DNA of 64,000 nt. It comes from Xiphydria camelus. Its lineage: Eukaryota; Arthropoda; Insecta; Hymenoptera; Xiphydriidae. The position numbers and the translations under genes are program-made. Below, in pieces: positions 9,249-20,416 of this stretch. Location: the NCBI GenBank assembly GCA_963678675.1, contig OY783192.1, positions 12,457,924 to 12,521,923 on the forward strand. Direction: 5' to 3'. The notes below the pieces were generated by a model that searched no databases, was not told where the DNA came from, and saw only the letters and a list, made by a program, of their open reading frames with translations. Numbering within the stretch: the stretch's first letter is position 1; every line of letters begins with the position of its first letter.

Positions 9249-10200
9249 GTACACCCGGGACCACGGATTCTTCTTCTGGTTACTTTTGCAAAATGTTTCT
9301 ATTATAGGTACTCTACATATTAATTACTCATTCAAATTTCTAACATTAGCATCAACATCTATAGCAGAAATAATGGATTCTGTTTTTCAACAGTACAAAT
9401 AACAATTAACAAATTAAGAGAGGGGGGGGCAGTTTTACTTCGACCAGGGTGTACACAATATCCTACAACAAATTAGGACAGTTATTTTGAATTAATCTAT
9501 TTCTCCAACCTTATACCATACTTGTAAAACGCTTGCGTGCTGGTTATTCTCAGTATAGCGCTATACCGCGTTTATACTGTGTTTGTAAAACCCGCCCTCA
9601 TTCATACGAGCAGCTAGTACGCATGCGTCGGACTGAAAGTTTCCTGACAATCCGCAAACTTTTCTGACTGTCAGCAAACTGGTCTGACTCCTGCTGGAAC
9701 AGCGGATTTGGAATCAGTGACTGTCACGTACTTCTTGCTGGAATGCGAGAATCTTAATGCGCATGCGCCTGACGTCCGCTGACAGTCTCTGACTCCTGCA
9801 GGAACAAACCTCATATTAACATGTGTCCTAAAATGTCTGGTTTTCAAGATACAGAACGTCAAAATTTAAAAAAAAATCAGTTTTTTAATAATATCTCAAA
9901 GATCCTTGTGCCGATTTTGTTGACATTTGGCACTGTTGTTTATTGTAATAAGACGCTAAGTTAGCTCTAACTAGAAGATAATTATGAGTTCCAGTGGCGT
10001 CCCGGAGGACAGTCTCACGAATAATATTGACAAAAAAGTGTACATTTTAGGACACATGTTAATATGAACTTTTCTGCTGGAAATTGATTCAGTAATGTGC
10101 CCTTGCAATTACGGCCTATCATTAAGTAACACCCTGTATAGACTCTACTTCTAGAAGCATATGGCGCTTTAGGGCCGTCGGCCAATTGCGTATACTCTAA

Positions 10201-10968
10201 TGGTACTCGCACACTTGTACACTTTTTGTATTGCGCAACCTGGAAAATGGTGCTATTTGGGTATTACAGCGTTTGAATAACGTTGCAAGTTTAAAGATTG
10301 CGTAATTTTTAGAAATTGTACTACACTTTTCAAATTACTTACACTTTAAAAATTGCTACGTGTGTTCAAGATACTGGACTCTCGCAATATAAATATGGAC
10401 CGACATGTTGGTGAATAATGTAGCGCAACGTGTGCTATAGTGCACCTTTGCCTGTTGTGTGAGCAGTAGCTATCTGACCGGACCTTTACCTTCCTCCGGT
10501 TTTCGCCTACAATCTCAATGTTACAGCGAATCGTTTAGTGCGTGAAATCGCTTTCCTCATAAACGTGTCCTTTTTTTTTTATTAATGGCGTTACTTTTTC
10601 TAATAAATAATCAAAATCGGTGGCGGACAATCGCAAAGAATTTTTGTAGAATGCTTCATCGCTACCTCTTAATTCTTGTAATGAATTATTTATTACTTCA
10701 TAACGGTCACGATTTTTAATCCATTCTTTAAACCAAATTATTATTTTTTTACTATTTTGACGTCTACTGCGTTGTCGTCTTCGCAGTAATATAAGTGCTA
10801 AGCACGAAGCGGCTTGTATTTTGTCATCGTCATCACAATACATTTCCATTAAATATTATAAAATCACTATAAAATTTGAGAGCACGGTTACATGGGAACA
10901 CGACGCGTAATTTTATAGTTGCGCTATAAGAACTTGTGCCACAAAAGTTTACAAGTGTGCGAGTACCA
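10201..10968. mobile_element. PIF/Harbinger element, deleted, TAA target duplication
   Basis: Terminal inverted repeats TGGTACTCGCACACTTGT at 10201 and its inverse ending at 10968. TAA flanks both sides (10198-10200 and 10969-10971), the 3-bp target duplication typical of PIF/Harbinger. The element contains the N-terminus of the matching transposase on the minus strand (10555-10849) and lacks the catalytic half, so it is non-autonomous. Confidence 0.9.
10555..10849 (-). pseudogene. PIF/Harbinger transposase N-terminal part
   Basis: The frame starts at ATG 10849 (MEMYCDDDDKIQAASC) and shows the insect Harbinger N-terminal order. There is a basic ALILLRRRQRSRRQNSK segment, then WFKEWIKNRDRY, then NSLQELRGSDEAFYKNSLRL with the F-x-x-x-L-R-L/M motif, and then FDYLLEKVTPLIKKK. 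The frame then leaves the family (expected DTHMRKAISPSERL), and the DDE domain is missing. It lies inside well-preserved terminal repeats, so it probably arose by internal deletion. Confidence 0.82.
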
Positions 10969-11029
10969 TAAGATCTACACAGCACTACATAGAATATCGT
11001 CTTATGATCAACTTCCTCGTAATTACACG

Positions 11030-11541
11030 GTATCGCGTGACTAAGACAAAAGGGCGTATCTTCCAAAACAAACGGTACTTCAATATTACGTTAATTTTTT
11101 GTTTCATACGATTCTGTGTCGACCTAGCTATACTTTTTTTAACACGAAAATCTAAAATCGACTCAGAATCTTATGAAATAAAACATAACATAATGTTGAA
11201 GTATCTTTTGTTTTGCCGGATACGCCCTTTTGGCATTATCCATTTCTTGTTGTTTTTGCATTAAAAAAAATATATCTAGATCGACTCAGAATCGTATGAA
11301 ACAAAAAATTAACGTAATATTGAAGTACCGTTTATTTTGGCGGATATGCCCTTTTGGCAATACCCATTTTTTGTACTTGCATAAAAAAAGGTACAATTAG
11401 ATTGACTCAGAATCGTATGAAATAAAAAATTAACGTAATGTTGAAGCACCGTTTGTTTTAGCGGATACGCCCTTTTGGCATTAAAATCGAAAAATTTTCA
11501 AAAAATGGCGCATACGTCCTTTTCCTATTAATCACGCGGTA
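11030..11541. repeat. Inverted-repeat element with three 122-bp tandem units
   Basis: Three direct repeats start at about 11158, 11281 and 11402 (TCGACTCAGAATC..TATGAAA..AACGTAAT..TTGAAG..CGTTT..GATACGCCCTTTTGGCA), 121-123 bp apart. One inverted copy is at about 11045-11125. The outer ends mirror each other (TATCGCGTGACTAAGA at 11031; inverse TACCGCGTGATTAATAGG at 11523-11541). No protein. Similar subterminal iterons exist in several DNA transposon classes. Confidence 0.72.
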
Positions 11542-12029
11542 TATAACACATTTTGGTTGAACATATAATACTCAGGTTTTTTTTTAATCACAGCTAGATA
11601 CACTACGTCTTCATACAAACTATTAATCCGCCAAATTAACGCACATTTTTTGAGCATGGTAGTATCATTTTAGAAATTAAAAACCACATAAGAAACACAA
11701 ATTTCATTCAATACACTTCGTCTATAATCGGTTTAGACGATTATGATAGAGTAATGTGCCCTGTTATACCGTTACAAGGTAACTGAAGCCAAGTGAAGAT
11801 AGGTTGAGCTTCGTGTCCACGATGTACTTCCTAATAGTATAGCGAGAGGTCTTAGAGGTTCAAGATAGGTTATATATGTATTAACTAAAATTCGTAGGAT
11901 ATGGAGGCTCATAAGAGGTAAAAGTCGAGAAACGTGGGCCTCGAAGGTCTGTAAGAGGTGCACACAGTTATTCAGGTCTTCGATAGGGTAACGGGGTTGA
12001 AGAGAACCAACCTAAAAAGTTTCTATTAA
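11542..12029. other. No recognised feature
   Basis: Mixed-composition intron-like sequence. I see no open frame with family resemblance, no inverted repeat and no tandem repeat. Confidence 0.5.
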
Positions 12030-12155
12030 GGGCCGGTTTTACCAACAGGCATAAACACGGTATAGCGCTATACTGAGAATAACCATAAGGCTTATCGCTG
12101 GTTATTCTCAGTATAGCGCTATACCGCGTTTATACCGTGTTGGTAAAACCGGCCC
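12030..12155. mobile_element. 126-bp palindromic MITE, GGGCCGGTTTTACC ends
   Basis: The two halves are nearly perfect inverse copies (GGGCCGGTTTTACCAACA and ACACGGTATAGCGCTATACT blocks) around a 13-bp centre. Flanks are TTAA on the left and TTAG on the right, compatible with a T(W)A-type duplication after one mutation. The 5'-GGGCC ends with 3-bp TAA/TTA targets match PIF/Harbinger-type MITEs and two others here (21486, 46666). Confidence 0.85.
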
Positions 12156-12543
12156 TTAGAATCAAAAAGGTTTAAAGTAGGTTCCGAATTTCGATTCAAA
12201 TTCAAATGTTAATACGAAAAATGTGGGTCTCTCATTCTTCGATGAACTTTAAATCTGCCAAGATGCATCAAAATCGAAGGATGTCAGCAACGTTATATTC
12301 CTTGTTAGATACATGTAATACTTTTTGTGAGTTATTATCTTTTAAAGCAATTGCCGGTTTAACGGATACATCATTAAGCACCAAAGAATTAAATTTAAAT
12401 AAACAGCCAGTAGATACACATTCTTTACACAGTATAGCCGTGATATGAGAGTCGTAAACTTTCATCGTCTATATGGGCATTAATAGTATGGGAACACTAT
12501 TCACCATCAATGGATTATTACTTAGATTCTCTAAAAGACGTAC

Positions 12544-13020
12544 CTGCTCCTTAAATAATTGTAACTGATGCGCTTGCGTTAATCTCTGCCTACGGTCATC
12601 CCAAGCATCTAACAGCCCTTGTCGAAGTTCTTCCAAATAATCCAAGCTATTTTGAATGTCATCATTTAGAGAAACGTGTCTCTGGCCATGTTCTTTCAGC
12701 ACTTTAAATGTCTCTTGCCTTCCATCGATTTCTGCTTTTCTCTCTTGATGTAACTCCAGTAAGGCTTCGGCTTCGGATATCGTGGTTGGAGGTTCAGATT
12801 CATTCATACGTTTTATAGTATCTGCTACCCACACATCTAATTCATGGAGATCAGCTTCGAATTTATGTAACGTATAAGCTTGGTTCAGAACATCACGACG
12901 ACGTTGCGTTAAATGTTGTAAATTTTCCCAATTCGATTGCAATTCGGATAATATTGCATTTATTTGCAAGGCATTATCTGGATATTTACGAGATAATTCA
13001 TCAGCTTCTATTTTATGTTC
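12544..13020 (-). CDS. kst: Spectrin beta-type chain, exon D (most downstream exon seen)
   Basis: 477 bp, 159 codons, phase 0 at both ends. The acceptor is TGATTGCAG before GAACATAAAATAG (exon starts at 13020). The donor is CAG|GTACGT at 12544/12543. The product carries spectrin-repeat hallmarks: LQSNWENLQHLTQRRRDVL (the W of helix A), LHKFEADLHELDVWVADTI, then SEAEALLELHQERKAEIDGR and LLDAWDDRRQRLTQAHQLQL. Each repeat is a three-helix bundle of about 106 residues, and exon D spans about one and a half. The protein would be an elongated actin-crosslinking membrane-skeleton subunit. The sequence differs from what I know of insect alpha- and conventional beta-spectrin, so beta-heavy spectrin is the best guess, and the symbol is tentative. 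The frame stays open past the donor, but the consensus GTACGT marks the true end. Confidence 0.88.
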
Positions 13021-13241
13021 CTGCAATCATATTATACAGCCATAAAAATCTCTTTGTCATGTATCGTTCATGATACCATAAATTGCAATTTTTTGCTATC
13101 AAATAGGTAAAACTAACAATTATGATTACCGATCTACAAAATATATTTATGAATATTCCGATATGTACATCCTGTTTAAGAAAAAATTGATAAAACTAAG
13201 ACAAAGGTTTTCTATCCTTCTGTATCATATTTTTGTTTCTA

Positions 13242-13729
13242 CAGTACAACCTGCAGATACCTAGCGGAAATCTCTGGGCAAAAAGAAATAAAATGAGGAG
13301 AAATCAGTCCCGCACTTTCTCGTTCCGGAGCTGATTGTCACGCGTATGTGTTGTATCGATGTAAAGACGCCGCTTGCCTCCAAATAACAGAATCTACCAA
13401 TTCAGCGATTTAGCTGTATATCAGTGTGCACAGATCATTCAATTTTTATGGAAATCAATAACGAAGACGTCTTTTTTTAACTTGCATCAATATAAATATG
13501 TAAAAATAAGCTACTGTAGAATTTTCAGTTTCTTTGAGTCACATTTTGTCAAAGAAAGACGCTTAAATATGTGCAAAATCACAAACTCTCTGATTCCACT
13601 ATCTGGAAATGCTCGGAAACTCCGGCGCGCTCAGACGCACCTTTAAGTGGAGGAAGCTTCCGTGCTCAGTAAAGCGTGACGGCGGGGAAATTCCGCTATC
13701 TGGAGTTCCGCTATCCGCAGGTTTTACTG
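13242..13729. mobile_element. Tigger/pogo-type MITE in the spectrin intron
   Basis: The left terminus is CAGTACAACCTGCAGATACC and the right terminus is the inverse CAGTAAAACCTGCGGATAGC. TA flanks both (13240-13241 and 13730-13731). CAGTNNAACC ends with a TA target are typical of pogo/Tigger elements. The subterminal TTCCGCTATC motif is repeated near the right end. No transposase. Confidence 0.82.
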
Positions 13730-14870
13730 TAGTAACAGATTAATAATTAATTGATTAAAAAACTACTGCAGAACACATACTTGAACGCTCTTCTGATTTT
13801 TAAAATATTATCAATACAAATTAATTTCGTGAAAAATTAGGGATATAAAATAAAAATACATTTGAAGACGTAACCTGTAAATAGGAGTCCCTTTATAGAA
13901 GTTTGGCTTATTTTGCACAATCAGAAATATCGCTCTTATTTGTATTGAATTATCTAGTATTAAATACTGATTTATAATAATAAGTTTATTACCGTATTCA
14001 AAATAAATTAGGATTAAAAAGGTGAAATATTATTGAACAGTAATTAACATAAAATAATAATATTCTGTTCGACAAATTGAAATCCTTTTTCTCATTAGAA
14101 ATATAAAAACAGGTAGATTATACAGGTAAACAGGTAGGTATTAAACTTACACTTAGGAGTGACTCTTAAGGGGCATGGCCAAATTCATCTACATTCCATC
14201 AATAAATAATAACCAAACTCCAAGTAACTCATATTCGTATATCGATAGCTTACTTTGAAAACCTCGTAAGTGCAATTTTTGACAAAAATGCCATTTATAG
14301 CTTACTGCGTTAAGGTTTATACCAAACCAGCTAGAATTTAAAGCTTGTTTTATGTAAAATGTAACAAAGTACAATTAGGGAAGAATAAGAGACAGCGGAA
14401 ACATGGAAATAAAAGAAAATAAATTATTTATTTCATAAAATAGAATAAATGCAAATGATCGGTATTACCCTACCCATTCGGGCAATATCGACCATAAAAG
14501 CTTTTACAAAATGTCCCTTAATGACATGAAAAAAAGAACAAAGCTGACAAACACGTAGGCATGGTAACTACAAGCAATAAGTAACTTCAAAGTTTTACGA
14601 TTTCTCAAAAGATCTATGGCTGGCAAAAATGGCAAATGTACAGTTGAGTGATTTCCACGCCTGCACATTCTGCATGTGACCGACCACTGCGGTCGGTTTT
14701 ACCCAATAATGCATGCTTCTAAAAACTTTTCCCGTACGATATTATTACAAAAATGAGGTAATTTCTGCGTGCGGTTTCAACACAATAGATGTTCAAGCTA
14801 ATAGATGCCATATATATATTGGAAAGAAATCACTTTTTTTCGGTGTACTCACCTATTTCAGAACTCGAAA
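13730..14870. other. No recognised feature
   Basis: AT-rich intron-like sequence. A short palindrome GACCGACCACTGCGGTCGGTT lies at about 14680-14698, in which ACCGACC mirrors GGTCGGT around a short loop. Nothing else is supported. Confidence 0.45.
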
Positions 14871-15260
14871 TACACTACGCAACAAAATTATCGCAACAAC
14901 TTATTTTACTCTAAAAATTGTCAAACTTCGGAAGCACGTAGCACAGCGAAAAATCATCGTATCCCTATCATTTTTTTTTAATTAGAGCTTAAAATCTCAG
15001 CTTTACTATCCCAAAGTTTATTTTTCGATTTAAAGTAGTATGGTCACTCTCCAAAGTGATCGTTGAGTGTCCGTAAAAAAAGTCATCAAAAAACTATGAT
15101 TTATAATTGAAAATTCTCTTTGTGAATTATAAAATTTATGACCATAAGAATTAGTCGATTATTTTGATTATTTTTCACTTATTATTCAAATAATGTGCCT
15201 CCTTTGACTAGCGTCTTTTTATGTGTGGCAACGCATATTATCAATGGGCTCGTGGCCCAG

Positions 15261-17564
15261 TTAGGCCAGTCATATCGTACATAAAAAAGAGCCCAACCTT
15301 GCAATAATTAGGGTAAACCTAATTTCTTTATATGTTGTTAGGATCCACCTGGGTAATATAAATCCAGATTTGTGCAACCCTGAAAAAGTTGTGCCACCTG
15401 AGATATAGCCAGAAAACCGCGATATTTTTGGACTCTTTTCAATTCCTTGCCAAAAAGACACTAAAGGGAACTTCTGGCGAAAAAAATCACTCTTACCTTT
15501 TCTAAAGTAGATAAAATTTGCTATAATTTAAGCTCTAGCGGAGCTCGGTAGCTGTCTTAGTTGATCAGATACAGCTTTGCAAAAAGATGACAATTTTTTT
15601 CTAAAACGGGCAAACTTTAGCTTGCGCTCTACTTTCGAGTGAAATATTTTCAAAAGTACTAATCCTACATAAAAACTTTGAAGAATAAAATTTTAGAAAA
15701 TTTAATTACCTCCCATTTAAAAATGGCCAAAATCCAAAAAAGTCACAGTGAGATATCGATAGAGGCCTAAGGTGAGGAGAGCGGGATCGGGAAGGAGGGA
15801 AATAATAAATTATTACACTCTGGACAACAGTGATTTTATTACTCGAACCAGACCAGGTGATTCTTATAGATTTATGTACGCTAAAAACGAATCTGACTCT
15901 CAAATTTGCGACGTTGGTCAGGATTTCGAGATACTTGAGGTTAAATATACGAAAACGGACGATTTTGGCCATATTCACGGGTCTATTACAATGAAACAAA
16001 AAAATTTTTCTTAATTGCACTTACAGCATTTGAAAGTGTCGTTTTTAAACTTTTCAATACATTACTTCATTGTTTTTAAACGATTTTACAAAGCCAAATT
16101 TCACTACGACAAGTCGATCATGTAGGTCCACCGCACCACGCGTCTGATACATTTAGGCCATATTCACTGCTCTATTAAAATGAAACTAAAAAATTTGTCT
16201 TAATTGCACTCACAGCATTTGGAAGTGTCATTTTTCAACTTTTCAATACATTTCTTGATTGTTCCTAAACGATTTTACAAAACCAAATTTCAGTACGAAA
16301 TGTCGATCATGTAGGTCCACCGCACCACGCGTCTGATACATTTAGGCTATATTCACGGCTCTACTACAATGAAACTAAAAAATGTTTCTTAATTGCACTT
16401 AGAGCATTTGAAAGTCTCGTTTCTTAATTTTCCAGTCCATTACTTGATGGTTTCTAAACGATTGTATAAAGCTAAGTTTCAGTACAAGTCGATCGTGTAG
16501 GTTTACCGCGCTACACGCCTAAATGAATCTGAACAATAGACTTGTCGTACTGAAATTTGGCTTTATAAAATCGTTTAGGAACAATCAAGTAATGTATTGA
16601 AAAGTTCAAGAATTACACTTTCAAATGCTGTAAGTGCAATTAAGGAAAATGTTTTAGTTTCATTGTAATAGAGCCGTGAATATGGCCTAAATATATCAGA
16701 CGCGTGGTGTGCGGTGGACCTACATGATCGACTTGTAGTGAAATTTGGCTTTGTAAAATCATTTAGGAACAATCAAGTAATATATTGAAAAGCTCAAAAA
16801 CGACACTTTCAAATAAGTAAGTGCAATGAAGAAACATTTTTTATTTTCATTGTAATAGACCCGTAAATATGGCCAAAATCGCCCGTTTTCGTATATTTAA
16901 CCTCAACTATCTCGAAATCCTGACCAACGTCGCAAATCTGAAAGTCAGATTCGTTTTTAGCGCACATAAATCTATAAGAATCACCTGGTCCGGTTCGAGT
17001 AACAAAATCACTGTTGGTCCAATGAAATAATTATTTCCCTCCTACCTGATCCCGCTCTCCTCGCCTTAGGCTTCTATCAATATCTCACTGTGACTTTTTG
17101 GGTTTTTGGCCATTTTTAAGTGGAAGGTAATTAAATTTTCTAAAATTTTATTTTGCGAAGTTTTTATGTAGGATTAGTACTTTTGAAAATATTACACTCG
17201 AAAGTAGAGCGTAAGCTAAAGTTTGCCCGTTTTAGAAAAAAATTGTCATTTTTGCAAAGCTGTATCTCATCAACTACAAGAGCTACCGAACTCGGCTAGA
17301 GCTAAAATTGTAGCAAATTTTATCTACTTTAGAAAAGGTAAGAATGATTTTTTTCGCCAGAAGTTCCCTTTAGTGTCTTTTTGGCAAGGAATTGAAAAAA
17401 GTCCAAACATATCGCGGTTTTTTGGCTATATCTCAGGTAGCACAACTTTTTCAGGGTTGCACAAATCTGGATTTATACTACTCAGGTGGATCCTAACAAC
17501 ATATAAAAAAAATTAGGTTTACCCTAATTATTGCAAGGTTGGATGTACGATATGACTGGACTAA
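15261..17564. mobile_element. Nested foldback with about 850-bp arms
   Basis: The left arm starts TTAGGCCAGTCATATCGTAC and the right arm ends with its inverse (GATATGACTGGACTAA). The arms stay complementary through about 16110 and 16700, including TTGCAATAATTAGGGTAAAC, GTTGTTAGGATCCACCTG and CAGACCAGGTGATTCTTATA blocks. The centre is filled by a 190-bp repeat in direct and inverted orientation. No transposase is recognised. Open frames within the arms are not family-like. Confidence 0.8.
15967..16870. repeat. 190-bp satellite-like repeat, three direct then about two inverted copies
   Basis: Units begin at about 15967, 16158 and 16348 (CCATATTCAC..TCTATTACAATGAAACAAAA..TAATTGCAC..CAGCATTTGAAAGTGTC..CGATCATGTAGGTCCACCGC), 190 bp apart. 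Reverse-orientation copies run from about 16525 to 16870. The unit end CACCGCACCACGCGTCTGA is shared. It sits at the centre of the foldback 15261-17564. Confidence 0.78.
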
Positions 17565-18012
17565 GTAGAGAAAACCACGATACACTCAAACGTTTGAGTG
17601 TGTCGTGGGGAAAACGAGATCTGAAATGCACGCTTGAACCCACTCCACTGACGCGACGCTGCCGCATCTACTCGACGCGCTATTTCCGAACACCGAGAAG
17701 CAGAAATTAGTTATAACTAAAGTATCAAACGGTCAATAATTTTCATCAATGGGTGTAAATTTTTGTTTTTTTTCCCCGTTTTTTGGTATATTTTTTATAT
17801 TTTAATCTTGGATTTTACATACAAACCCAAAGAAATGTGTCTTGCCCATAAGACTCTGGGTTATTTTCTACTCGGTAATTAATTTTTATCAGACATACTA
17901 AACGGTCAATCTACCCCAAATTGCACCAGGAGGTTTCTATTGATATTAGCTTGCATACATAATTATTTCATATTTAAATCTTGGAAATCGATTCATGACC
18001 ATACTACTTTAA

Positions 18013-18978
18013 AGCACCGAGAGATTAAGAGACTCTGAAAATCAAGGTCATCTTTTGAAACTTAAAAATTTTCAAAGTTTGCGCATTGACACGGAGTTAC
18101 AAAAAATTTTTTTTCAAATTCTGATCACAGAAAATGAAAGTTCAACTCTTTTTACCTTTCATTTTAAAAAAATGTTTACTTTCCAATTTTTCTACGCCAT
18201 TCTACAGCGTTTTAAATAAAGAAACTGAAAATCCCGTTTTTTCCCGTGTTACAGAGCCCAGGTAACGCGACAAATAATCATATTTTTTAAGACAAATGCA
18301 TGGGCTTTATTGGGGCATCGAAATGCATCGCTTTCATATGAATTTTTTCTCAAAGAACAGATGATGGCCTACAAAATTTTTCGATGTTCAGGAGTGAAAA
18401 TACCGTTCGAACACGAAACTTCCTATGCAGAAGAAACTTCCTATGTAGAACTCGTCCAGGTACACTTGTACAGTAAGTTAACATACGTGCAATACCTTTT
18501 CGGCGACCTCTAACTTGGCCCCAATGTCCCGATTAACTCGCGATCAACGTCTAACTTGGCCCCAATACCCCGTGTTAACTTACGAACGGCTTCTATGTAA
18601 CTTCGCCCCAATGTCCCCATCTCGATACCAAAATCCCTGAAGAAGTAGTCCAGGTATACCTGGAGGCAATATACGACCTCCAATAATTCGAAACAAAAAT
18701 TTACAAGTTCAAAAAAATTACGCAATTGATGATCAGTTGAGTAATACTCCCAAAAACGGGGATTTTCAGTTTTTTTTATTTAAAACGCTGTAGAATGGCG
18801 TAGAAAAATCGGAAAGTAAACATTTTTTTTTTAAATTAAAGGTAAAGAGTTGAACTTTCATTTTTTGCAATCAGAATTTGAAAAAAATTTTTTCAACTCC
18901 GTGTCAATGCGCAAACTGCAATTTTTTAAGTTTCAAAAGATGACCTTGATTTTCAGGGTCTCTTAATCTCTCGGTGCT
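18013..18978. mobile_element. TTAA-flanked foldback nested in the 14873 element
   Basis: The ends AGCACCGAGAGATTAAGAG and its inverse are each flanked by TTAA (18009-18012, 18979-18982). Arms of about 220 bp (18013-18235 and about 18760-18978) contain AATCAAGGTCATCTTTTGAA. The uninterrupted target TCGATTTAAAGTAGTATGG survives at about 15027-15045 in the other arm of the host foldback, so the TTAA duplication is real. This is piggyBac-type targeting. The centre (18236-18760) holds a duplicated TCTAACTTGGCCCCAATG-type segment and no clear ORF. Confidence 0.85.
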
Positions 18979-19142
18979 TTAAATCGATAAATAAACTTTG
19001 GGATAGCAAAGCTGAGATTTTAAGCTTTAATTTAAAAAAAAAAGATAGGGATACGATGATTTTTCGCTGTGCTACGGGCTTCCGAAGTTTGACAATTTTT
19101 AGAGTATAATAAGTTGTTGCGATAATTTTGTTGCGTAGTGTA

Positions 19143-19557
19143 GTTACAACAATTTAGGTTGAAATAGTTATTTCCGTTATGAGGGCGTGAAGCGCCGTTT
19201 TAAACGAGTGTAAAATTTGCCGCACGAGCGAAGCGAGTACGGCAGTCACACTCGTTAAAACGGCGCGAAACAACCGAATAACGAATTCTATTTTTTGTCA
19301 CTAAGTGTCAAATACGAGGTTGACGATTTCACGCACTGCGCAACTTTTCACGAATTGGTGTGCGAAAGGTGATTTCACATGCGTCGAGGATGCCCATGAA
19401 ACCGAGTATTTGACACTGAGTGACAATAGTATATTGTGCAACAAGGGCTGAAAATTGGCGATTGCCGACGAGTGTGAAGTTTGCTGCCAGAGCGAAGCGA
19501 GGGCTGCAATCACACTCGTCGGCGCCAACTTTAGTCCGTGTTGCACACGATATTTTT
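19143..19557. repeat. GAGCGAAGCGAG-containing palindromic repeats
   Basis: Two modules each carry GAGCGAAGCGAG (about 19227 and 19490). Each is flanked by inverted ACGAGTGT / ACACTCGT words, and in the first module AAACGAGTGT is mirrored by ACACTCGTT. A GTGTCAAATAC..GTATTTGACAC inverted pair lies between (19307 and 19403). No protein. Confidence 0.55.
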
Positions 19558-19756
19558 TATAACAAGTGAATGCAAGTGGTGCTGTTCATGCTAGTTTTCA
19601 GGGACGAAAGTGAACGAAAATTTACCCAAGGGACGAAAGTGAAGCAAGTATAAACTGCGCATGCGCGAGCTCAACTTTTCTATCCTAGCGTGCAATTTGC
19701 TATTTTCGTCCCGTAAAACTAGCATGAAAAGCACCACTTTCGATGCACGTGTTATA
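19558..19756. mobile_element. Palindromic MITE, TATAACAAGTG ends
   Basis: Left TATAACAAGTGAATGCAAGT and right inverse TTATAACACGTGCATCGAAA. CATGCTAGTTTTCAGGGACG is mirrored at about 19698-19725. An internal direct repeat GGGACGAAAGTGAA occurs twice. No coding capacity. From 19757 to 20416 I see no supported feature. Confidence 0.65.
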
Positions 19757-20416
19757 AAAAAAATGTTTTAACGCACAAAATTCCACAAAGCCTAACCACG
19801 GCGTCACCGACACTTCTGCTTGACAGTCTGCACATATACACACCGATAGCGCTGTATTACACTGTAGTTGGCGCGCTTTTTCAAATAAAAAACACCTGGT
19901 CGGTCTTACCCAGCTGGTTGGTTTTCCCCATATTACCCCTACAACCCACTTAGTTTTAATTGTGATGATGTTTTCTTTGTTAAGCAGTGTAATTAATGGT
20001 ATTAATCATATTGGATGTCCCATTTTAAATAATATTTTTAATTATTTCAGAAATAAAGCGGAGTATAAAAAAATAGTGTAAATGGAAGTATTATGGATTT
20101 AGAAGAGAAAAAGGATGGTATGATCAATCCAATTGTAGGTAGCTCCATTTCCAATAAATCTTCGTCTTAACTATTTTTTGAATTGGACATCAATTCTTTT
20201 ATTCTTATGAAATTTTTTAATACTACTTATCAAGATTAACATAAAAGGTATAAAATTAAATGCTTATTCGTTGAACCATTTATGAAATATCGCAAAAGTG
20301 TACAAGTAAGCTACGCTGTGCGCGACCAAGTCCGGAAGATATAGTGACGTACGATATAATTGACTCTTGCATCATATTTCGAATGTCAATATCTCACAAA
20401 CCTTTCAACGGATATA

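Larger units (their letters stand above)
8029..9810. mobile_element. Nested element with GGTTTGTTCCTGCAG ends and TCATA duplication
   Basis: Left terminus GGTTTGTTCCTGCAG and its inverse at the right terminus (about 9796-9810). TCATA at 8024-8028 and 9811-9815 looks like a 5-bp target duplication. Subterminal blocks share repeated CTGAC / GTCAG words. The interior holds the Tc1-derived palindrome 8331-8867 and the short palindrome 9042-9248. A partial copy of a TATAGCGCTATACCGCG motif at about 9553-9580 matches half of the MITE at 12030. The class is not clear. Confidence 0.65.
7955..10136. mobile_element. TIR element with CAGGGCG/CAGGGTG ends, carrying a nested element
   Basis: The left end CAGGGCGTTACTTAATGGTA and the right end (inverse CAGGGTGTTACTTAATGATA) are inverted repeats over about 75 bp (7955-8028 and 10066-10136), flanked by TA (7953-7954, 10137-10138). 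The right half has a further inverted pair, CATATTAACATGTGTCCTAA at about 9813 and its inverse at about 10041-10066. No transposase is recognised. The element is interrupted by 8029-9810. Between the inner repeats (9840-10040) I see nothing coding. Confidence 0.8.
14873..19140. mobile_element. Large foldback, CACTACGCAACAAAATTATC ends, two nested elements
   Basis: The left arm 14873-15050 is mirrored by a right arm split in two: 18979-19140 and 17995-18012. TA flanks the outer ends (14871-14872, 19141-19142). The right arm is interrupted by the TTAA element 18013-18978. The spacer holds a second foldback (15261-17564). The remaining spacer (15051-15260 and 17565-17990) has no recognised protein. 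A small palindrome CACTCAAACGTTTGAGTG lies at about 17583-17600. Confidence 0.8.
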
